From Diospyros lotus (lineage: Eukaryota; Streptophyta; Magnoliopsida; Ericales; Ebenaceae), in the NCBI RefSeq assembly GCF_014633365.1, contig NC_068349.1, positions 33,680,753 to 33,744,752 on the forward strand: a stretch of DNA of 64,000 nt, written 5' to 3'. Both the position numbers and the translations under genes were made by a program. Of this stretch, positions 56,001-64,000 are shown piece by piece. The notes below the pieces were generated by a model. It did not search any database, was not told the origin of the DNA, and saw only the letters and a list, made by a program, of their open reading frames with translations. How positions within the stretch are numbered: the stretch's first letter is position 1; every line of letters begins with the position of its first letter.

Positions 56001-59000
56001 TAAGAACCTCAAGGCTCCGTAGATTCTTTCCCCAGCTCGGCCTTACACCCAAAAGAAATTCCAGTTGCACCTTCATTTCCCACTCAGCTGTTAACTGGTC
56101 GGGAAATTTGGTCGTTTCCCGCACCGCTCCTTCGCTTTGCAAAGCTAGGAGACATGGAATATAGGGTGGATCACACAAGAAGGTGATAGAGACACCTTCT
56201 CCACTACAAAAGGCCCGTAGAACTTAGGTGACAGTTTCTCATTCACCCGAGTAGCCAATGTCTTCTGCCTATAAGGGCGAATTTTAACATAAACCAGATC
56301 ACCCCCCTCAAATTTCACATCCCTCCTTTTATCTGTTGTTTCCTTCATCCTTGCTTGCGCATGCAACAGTTGGGACTGCAACTCTTCCAAAACAGAATCT
56401 CGCTCCAACAACTGTTGTTCAATAATAGAAACAGCAGTGGTGCCCTTCTCAAACCTCAATACTAGGGGAGGTTCATGCCCATAGACTATCTAGAATGGAG
56501 TCAATCTAGAAGAGACATGGAAGAAGTGTTATACTAATATTCTGCCCATGGCAGCCAGCTGTACCATGCCTAGGCTTAGAGGAGGAGAAGCAACGAAAGT
56601 ATGTCTTCGAGGTGCGATTTAAGACCTTCATCGGACTGAGGATAAGATGTGCTTCTATTCAATTGAGTGCCTTGCAGCCTGAATAATTCTTCTCAAAAAT
56701 GGCTAACAAAAATTCTATCTCTATCAGAAACAATAGAATTTGGAACCCTATATAACCGTACAATCTCCTTCACAAAAATCCCCATAACACTAGCCGCTGT
56801 AAAAGGGTGTTTTAAGGCAATAAAATGTTTGTCGATCCACTACCATCAAGATAGTATCCATCCCTGCTGACTTGGGTAACCCTTCGACGAAATTCATGGA
56901 CACATCTTCCCAAACTTGACTAGGAACTGGAAGCGGCTACAACAACCCACCGGGTGATAAAGCCTCATATTTATTCTACTGGCACACACAACATTGCTAG
57001 ACATATTGTTAAATGTCTCGCTTCATCCCCACCCAATACACATTGGCGGCTATCCTCTTATAAGTCTTGAGTGACCCCCAACTAGTCCATCATGCCCTTC
57101 CTTCAACATTAACGGAATTAAAGCAAACCCTTTAGGAAGATACAGCCTGCGCTTGAATAACAAATGGCCATCCACCACTACAAAGTTGGGTTTGTTAGAA
57201 GGATAGTTTGAACTTCTCTAACAGTTTGCTAGAGTGTTGCATCTCCTTTCACCTCATTTTTTAGTTGGTCTAGCTGCAATATTCAGGGGAATGGAAAAGG
57301 CCATTAACGTGGTGGGAGAATGGAGACGTGAGAGAGCATCAGCTGCTCAATTCTCCAATCTGGGACAATATTGAATCTCAAAATCGTACCCTATTAGCTT
57401 CATGACCCATTTTTTACAATCCGGACTGACCACCCATAGCTCCATGAGAAATTTAAGACTTCGTTGATCTGTCCTAATAACAAACTTACACCCAAGTAGA
57501 TAATGTTGCCACTTCCTCACTGCAAATACTATCGCTATCAATTCCCCCTCATACACCAACCTATTTTGACCAGTGGAATTTAGGGAGTGACTGAAAAAAG
57601 ACAATTGGTCGTTGTTCTTGCATCAAGACTACCCCTAATCCATGCCTAAACACATCGGTCTCAACAATGAATTCCCTCGAAAAAGCCGACAAAGCCAACA
57701 CGAACAGATCGGTCATCGCCTTTTTAAGGGGTTGAAAAGCCTGCTTCGCTAATTCATCCCAAAAGAAATTACCCTTCTAGAGGCAATTTGTCAATGGCCA
57801 TGCCAACTTTCCATAATCCTTCACAAATCTTTGATAATACCCCGTAAGGCCCAAGAACCCTCGAAGTTCACACATGGATTTAGGGCTGGGCCACTCCATA
57901 ACTGCCTTAACTTTAGAGCTATCCGCAGCCACCGCTTCTTGAGAAATGACGTGCCCCAAATACTCAATCTCCTACTACCCAAACTGACACTTCTTCATAT
58001 TAGCATATAGTCGGTGAACTGCTAGGAGCCCTAACACACACCCTCAAATGTTCCATGTGTTCGGCATGTCCTTACTATAAACCAAAATGTCATCAAAAAA
58101 CACCAAAACAAAGTGCCTCAAATGCTCCTTAAAGATCTCATTCATCAAAGATTGGAATGTGGCAAGGCATTTGTTAACCCAAACGACATAACCAAAAATT
58201 CATAATGTCCCTTATGTATGCGAAAAGCAATATTAGGAATGTCATTAGGTGCTATCCGTATCTGATGATACCCCGATTTCAAGTCCAATTTGGAGAAAAC
58301 AACAGCCCCATTCAATTCATCCAATATCTATATCGGGAATTGTTATGTTGTTTAAAACTCTATAGTCAACACAAAATCTCCCGCCTCTATCCTTCTTCTT
58401 GACCAGCAACACCGAGCTGGAAAAAGAACTCACACTCGGCCTAATAATAAGCCCTATCGCCAACATCTCTCAAACCAGCCTCTCAATCTCATTTTTCTGA
58501 AGGTGGGGGTACCGATAGAGATGTACATTCACCAACAGCACTCCTGGTTGCAATGTAATCACATGGTCCCGCCTCCAGTGTGGGGGAAAAGCCCACACGA
58601 CTCCTCAAACACATGCCTGATATCTACTAGCAACTCCTACAAGCTGCCAAGGACTGCCCCTCCCACTTCCTTTTCCTTGGTAGTTAAACTCCCCAACTCC
58701 AGCAACACCCCTTCTCCGTTCTCTCTAAACGCCCTCATCATCGACTTCAACGTTACCAAGGTATTACTAAGGCTGGGATCCCCGTGTAGTGTTATGGTAG
58801 CTCCCCCCTGCCCTAAACTTCATAACTAATGAGCCCCAATCCACTTGTGTCTCCTCAAGAGTGGCCAACCACTTCATTCCGAGGATTATGTCTGAGCTTC
58901 CCAGCTCCAATGGCAAGAAATCCTCCACTACTTCCACATTTTGCAATGTTTAGGTTACCCTCTTACACACTCCACCCCCCTGAACAACCATGCCCGACCC

Positions 59001-62000
59001 CATGATCACGCCATAACCTCTTGTTTCTATCTGAACTAGTCCCAATTTCTGCACCAATTCAGACGCTATAAAGTTATGGGAAGCTCCGCTATCAATTAAG
59101 ACCACCAGCCCTTTATTTCCCCCTTGATCTTCATGGTTTGTGGAGGGGTTAATCCCATTACCGAGTTTATGAACAGCTCCACTACTTCCCCCGTTTTGAC
59201 CATATCACCTTCCTCCCCTGAATTCTCCCCTATTTTAGCTCCTCCTTTATCTTCCTCTTCCCTTTCCTCCTCCTAAATTACCATCACCTACAGCTCTTTA
59301 TTCTTGCATTTGTGCCCAATCGTATGTTTCTCGTCACAACAAAAACACAACCCCTTAACTTGTTTGGCTTGTAGTTCACTCACTTAGTCGTTTAAGCGGG
59401 GGGGGCTGCTCCACTTATCGACGTTTGCAAGCCGATGAGAGGAGCCAAGGCTGGTGGTCGCTGATTTGGGTGACGCCACCAGGGGAGGCGAGACCAAGGT
59501 TACTGCTCCGTTTGGACCGGGACCGGAATGGCTCCCTCGAACCACCAGATTCCTCTCCTCAATTCGTTGGGCTCCATCATCTACTCCAACGCAATTGATC
59601 TGCACCCGTATGTCGGGTCTCAACCCATTTATAAAATGTCCCTCCAGTAACACCTTTAGCATGTCCTCGAGCAGTGAAGCCAACATCTCAAAGTAAAGGC
59701 GGTAGTCCTTGACGGACCCCCACTGCCAGAGCGCAAGTAACCGCTCCTCCACCGTGCCTTCCTGCATGGGTCAGAACCTATTCCTCATCATCACTCTAAG
59801 CTCCTCCCAACTCCTCACCCGTTGCCTTCATTGCTCCCACTGGAACCAAGCAAAAGTAACTCCTTCAAAGCAAAGAGCAACAGAGTCTAACTTCTCCGCA
59901 TCCGACAACTGATTCACAAAGAAGTATCGCTCGGCCCGAAACACCTAACCATCTGGGTCATCTCCTTCAAACACGGGCATCTCCAGGCGTCAGCTCCTTC
60001 CTTCCAACCTCCCATAGCTCTCATACCCCACCATCAGCTTCCCAATTCAGGCGTGGCCTCCCCAGTGAAGGATGAACCCGCCAATAGGTTCTCGCTAGAC
60101 TGTTTCCCCTTCCTCCCTTTCTCCTGGTCCTCCCATCTCTCTATCAGCAAGATAAATTGTTCCATCATCGTCACCATGTTTTTCTCTATGTTCTGCACCC
60201 TCTAGAACTCCTTTTTCATCGATTCCAATCCCATCTGCAAATCGATCTTCCCTTCAATCTGCTATTGACAACTCTCCATTCTTCCCTCCAATTCCCCCAC
60301 TCTCTCAAAGATAGTCACCCCTATGGATCGTTGCTCTGATACCAAAATGATAGCCCTTACACAATTGATTGAATTTAGCACTAGAACAATAGGAATTTTT
60401 CGATTACAAAAGACAGCAAAATTGACCTATTTGAGAGAGCCTTACTCTCCAACGATTTCTTCCAAAATTTTCCAGATCCTCTCTCTCTCCTCCTCCCTCC
60501 CCTTTTATACCTATTCCTCATTCCATTTCAGCCACCTAACCAACTTCTTACTCTTTTGCCCCTAAATCAATTCCCTTGGTTGCCCCTATTGTTCCCCTCC
60601 TTTTACACCTTTTATAGGTGTAACTAACGGGAGTCCTAACAGATACTTCCCACAAATGTTCACTCACAATGTAAAGATATTAGGAACAGTATAAAAATAA
60701 TTGAAAATAACCCAGAAGTGATGGAGAAGAGAAGTGGGTAGAGAGTTTTTTCTCCTTTAGAAAGGAAGCACAACAGGTATTTATGGTGGGGTTTTGAGTG
60801 AACTGCCAGGGAATTCTGGCTGAATTTTGGAAGCTGTTGAACGGATAAATCTTCAATTTTGGGTGCACTATCTGTTGCTGGAGGAGTTCCACGGCTAGTG
60901 GACAATTCTCTTAGATGAAAACCAGCAACAACCTTTGAATCAAGTAAGTCACATAGGCATGCAAAATAACACTTTGATTTTAAAATATATCAAAATGTAA
61001 AAAAGGGGATATTTGAAAATAAAAAAATATATTATAAAACATGGGATAAAAAGCTTTTGAAATATTCTAATTTCAAAACACCAAAACGATCAGAACTCTA
61101 GTAATTCCCAAATCACCATGATATTATATTAACACTTGTAGGTAACACCACACCGGTTCAAACTATAAGATCAACTTTCAAGTACTTTAAAGCTCTGAGA
61201 ATAAATAATGCATTATGGAGAAGAGTATAAAGTGCTTACCCTCCATCCAGATGCTCCTTAAATATCTTATCAAAGGCACGACAGAGTTCCAAGATAGTGT
61301 AGAGTTGGGCCTGGAAGATAATGATACAGTCACTGACAACATAGATTGTAATTTTATATATGATCAATAGAGAGTATATAAAGTGCTCACTCCTGCATCA
61401 ACAGCAATAGGCCTGCCAAGGTGGTCCATTTCAGATTCAAGGTCACTGATATTTTTGTTAATCAATGATGTGATACTCGGTATTCTTGCCTTGATTACAG
61501 ACTCCAGGTGCTGAAATTGATAACACTCATCAAAAGGATACCCTTTTTTTCCAAAGAGAAAATAATAGTAATAATAAATATTAAAGAATACACAAACTAT
61601 ACCCTGGAGAGGAGTTTAGCAAGATATTCTGAACCCATTTTACTCTCTAAGTGCCCATAGTCAGGGACTTGTAGAAAAGTACTCTCGCTCCTTTCGCCGA
61701 GCAACCACCATATCAACATTTTTGTTGATATCAGCTTGTGAACGATTCACAATTCCAACCCAAGGATGCTGTAAGCGATATGATCTCCCTTCAAGAACCT
61801 TTTTGGGAAACAAGTCATTAATTCAGTTCAACAAAATAAGGAATTGGAAAAGATACACAGAAGAAATCCTAAAAAGAAAATTTGAAGAAACACATAACCA
61901 AGTCATAGAGAATATCTAATCATGAACTCAAATTCTTAAAATTATATTTCTGTTAAACTTGAATAAAAGTTGAAACACAAAATTCCTAAAGATAATTGGA

Positions 62001-63266
62001 AAAGATACAGAAAAAGAGAGGAAGCCTACATCCAGCGCATTAGTTCCTTTATCCATCAAATCTAGCTTTGTCAAAACACCAAAGGTCCTTTCCCCTGCAA
62101 GTCACAAAGGACATTCCATAAGTCAAATTCCAAACAATTTGAATGAAGTGCAGCAATTTTTTTAAAACTAAATTATAGCCAACAGTAAGTAGAACATACC
62201 AGTGGGATCCACTTCCCTTGCAAGTTTGATAGCATCTGATGTTGCTATGTCTTGATTGGCAGGAGATATTGCAAGTATGATGCAGTTAGGCTGAATAAAC
62301 CATACATTCGTCAATTAGTGACATAGTAATTGACAACCTAGGACATCTAGAAGCAATAAGAACAGATGGAACCGAGCAAATAAACTACATTAAAATAATA
62401 CAAACCAAAATCCCTCCTTAGTTGAAGGAAATTTTTTAACACCACTGCACAAGCTATTAAAATAACTTTGAGACTAATTCAACTTACTAACACCAGTCAT
62501 GCTAGAAAATTAATATCTTCCTAAATAAAGACAAATGACAAGAACATCATTGATGAATCTCCGGACCATATCTATTTGAAACATAAATAGCTTCAGGGGT
62601 CTAGATATAACACAGCTAACCAGAGTTGGATTAAGCATGTGCTAATTGGTTAGGAGAATATTCAGTTTGTCAGAGTAAGGCTGGGGTGTCCAATTCTGTT
62701 ACACAGAATGGATATGGATGCAGTGAAAGCAATGTAATGAAATTGGCTAATGAAACTCATTCTCTGTGGTCTCATCTAATTGCCCTCTTTCTCCTCTCTC
62801 TTCAATTCTTTGGAATGATCACTGCTCACCACCAGTGACTATTACTATATCTTCTTTCCCTTAGTGAACAAGGGGTTTCGTAGGCCTTTTCTTTGCAAGG
62901 ACAGCTAGGATATCCAGCTAATACTTTTTAAGTTCAAGCATCATCTCATTCATTCAAACTCGATCACAATTAACTCTTATAACAAACAATTACGATTCAC
63001 TAAACTAACCCTAAAGGCAGTTGCCTGGAACTTAATAAGAAAGGATAATGCACCATTTATTACCTTTTCAACATAAGTTCGCACCATGTCTTCAATGTCT
63101 TTGACAATACTTTCTGGTTGTCCCTCTGCAGCCCACAATATCTTTATTCATGATCATTATAACTTAATATTTCAGAAGTTCTACAAGAAAATAACAATTT
63201 GTATAGAGAACTTACCAACCGCAACTTTAGTCAAACCAGGCAAATCAATTAAAGTTAAGTTGACAA
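53082..63266 (-). CDS. DRP1: DRP1-type dynamin (phragmoplastin), 5' end outside window, frameshifted
   Basis: Large GTPase acting in cell-plate formation and clathrin-mediated membrane traffic. Minus-strand exons: 63216-63266, 63064-63125, 62200-62290, 62030-62094, 61603-61798, 61391-61510, 61240-61310, 54229-54454, 54075-54125, 53601-53972, 53082-53210 (TGA). About 477 codons, matching residues from about 138 to the end of a 610-residue DRP1. Seen: G3 [37 protein letters not shown]4 [19 protein letters not shown], middle domain ([35 protein letters not shown]) and GTPase effector domain ending [20 protein letters not shown]. No PH or proline-rich domain, which separates DRP1 from classical dynamins. 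Exon 61603-61798 is 196 nt where 195 keeps frame: an extra base at 61664-61666 turns SPDYGH into a premature TGA. The rest is well conserved, so either a recent lesion or a sequence error. The G1 P-loop exon lies beyond 64000; 63267-64000 is intron. Confidence 0.9.
55547..55904 (-). repeat. 3' LTR of gypsy element 2
   Basis: 358 bp; longer than its partner by two segments, near 55607-55650 and near 55774-55800. Contains a CT-rich stretch and a TTTTATACC TATA-like segment (55739-55747). Confidence 0.88.
55930..60290 (-). pseudogene. gag-pol of gypsy element 2, broken
   Basis: On the minus strand: gag segment 59384-59767; zinc knuckle [14 protein letters not shown] near 59300-59345; protease [20 protein letters not shown] near 59050-59105; RT active site [12 protein letters not shown] near 58076-58115; RT-RNase H connection 57777-57959 ([32 protein letters not shown]); RNase H 57347-57604; integrase C-terminal part 56145-56459 ([20 protein letters not shown]); chromodomain-like segment 55924-56178 ([10 protein letters not shown]). 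Frames are interrupted by multiple stops, so it is inactive. Confidence 0.88.
60348..60641 (-). repeat. 5' LTR of gypsy element 2
   Basis: 294 bp, followed on the minus strand by the primer-binding site at about 60331-60343. Lacks two segments present in the other LTR. Confidence 0.88.
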
Positions 63267-64000
63267 CTGCCATAAAAAAAAAAAAAAATGCAATGATGTC
63301 AGTGATGTGATAGACAGATGTTGGAGGAACAAGAGAGGATGTAGTCATGCATTGGAAGAAAGAATGAAGTATAGACTCTCATATGTCTAGACAAAAGAAA
63401 ATCATAACAGGAAAAGTAGAGCCCTATACCAAGCTTTTGAAGCACAACGCAAGCAAATGGCAAAAACAAAAGCACAACAGAAATGCAACACTGGCCTTTG
63501 GAGGAAAAACCACAAGTTGGATTTCAGAATTGGTTTCATGTCCATGTACACAAATTCTTCTTCTTCAGTTTTCTTTAGTATTCCAAAATCAAAAATTCAC
63601 TAGTAGTATACAAAGTCCAAATACAAAGCTAATTCAAAGAAGAAAATCCACATGTCCTTACTGTTTTCATTGACAATCCTAGTGAAAGCAAAAGAATAAA
63701 TCAAAACTTGAACCTAACCATACATGCAATGAGAAAGATAAGAATATAATAGTCATTTATTGGTACCACCAAGACAAAATAGAAGATCTATAAGTTTTCA
63801 ACATGATAAAATCTGTCCATAAACATCACAAAAGAATTAGAAATCACTGCAAACAAGTTGGCATTGTACTCATTTGATTAGTTATTTAATGGAAATTCAG
63901 GAACTACTAATGAAACACTGTGCTCTGCCCAAACTACGATGGACTAACCATCAACAGTAATGTAAAATTGCACAATGGCATTACAAGATAAAGAAAGCTA

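Larger units (their letters stand above)
55547..60641 (-). mobile_element. Ty3/gypsy chromovirus 2 inside dynamin intron
   Basis: 5.1-kb element with LTRs at 55547-55904 and 60348-60641 (TGATAG...CCTAACA on plus strand), in the intron 54455-61239 and in the same orientation as the host gene. Adjacent to the 5' LTR, separated by three or four bases, the minus strand has a perfect TGGTATCAGAGCA primer-binding site (initiator tRNA-Met). Flanking 5-mers differ (ATTGC on the left, GATAC on the right), but GATAC occurs at 55532-55536, ten bases outside the left LTR. Domain order and size resemble element 1. Confidence 0.9.

Noticed and set aside
61240..61310. Possible exons for dynamin between 54455 and 61239
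   Set aside because: The exon at 61240-61310 ends in phase 2 and joins directly to 54454 to give conserved HLDGGRPGGDR; no further exon is needed.

Overview
The window is nuclear DNA from a flowering plant, most likely a eudicot. The evidence is GT-AG introns, long AT-rich intergenic DNA, plant-specific gene families (CER1, chromomethylase, DRP1-type dynamin), plant-type SINEs, Harbinger/hAT/CACTA remnants and Ty3/gypsy chromoviruses primed by initiator tRNA-Met. The species cannot be fixed from the sequence alone. All exon models were read by eye from splice sites and reading frames; no alignment or search was run.

Layout. 1-4300 (+): 3' seven-eighths of a CER1-type aldehyde decarbonylase gene (wax alkane synthesis). 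5.6-14.6 kb: transposon-rich stretch with two SINEs, a solo-LTR-like element carrying a nested hAT MITE, a broken exon pair from 1,4-dihydroxy-2-naphthoyl-CoA synthase (MenB), and the 3' half of a CACTA element. 15.6-18.5 kb (+): complete two-exon organellar uL18 (ribosomal L18p/L5e family) gene. 19.1-22.0 kb: Harbinger-like MITEs, one nested in another. 22.2-28.9 kb: two more solo-LTR-like elements of the same family, facing each other. 29.9-33.6 kb (+): first nine exons of a CMT3-like chromomethylase, in frame but with the catalytic 3' half absent. 37.2-42.5 kb: decayed gypsy chromovirus with LTRs and target-site duplication (TSD). 42.6-47.4 kb (-): UMP-CMP kinase gene with a tandem array of duplicated micro-exons at its 5' end. 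48.6-53 kb: intergenic. 53.1 kb to the window end (-): DRP1-type dynamin gene, 5' end outside the window, with a one-base frameshift in one exon and a second gypsy element inside a 6.8-kb intron.

The genes are unrelated housekeeping or specialised plant genes, not a functional cluster. The most unusual features are the tandem micro-exon array of the kinase, the in-frame but truncated chromomethylase, the dynamin frameshift, two GC-AG introns in CER1, and a repeat landscape in which many insertions still show exact target-site duplications.
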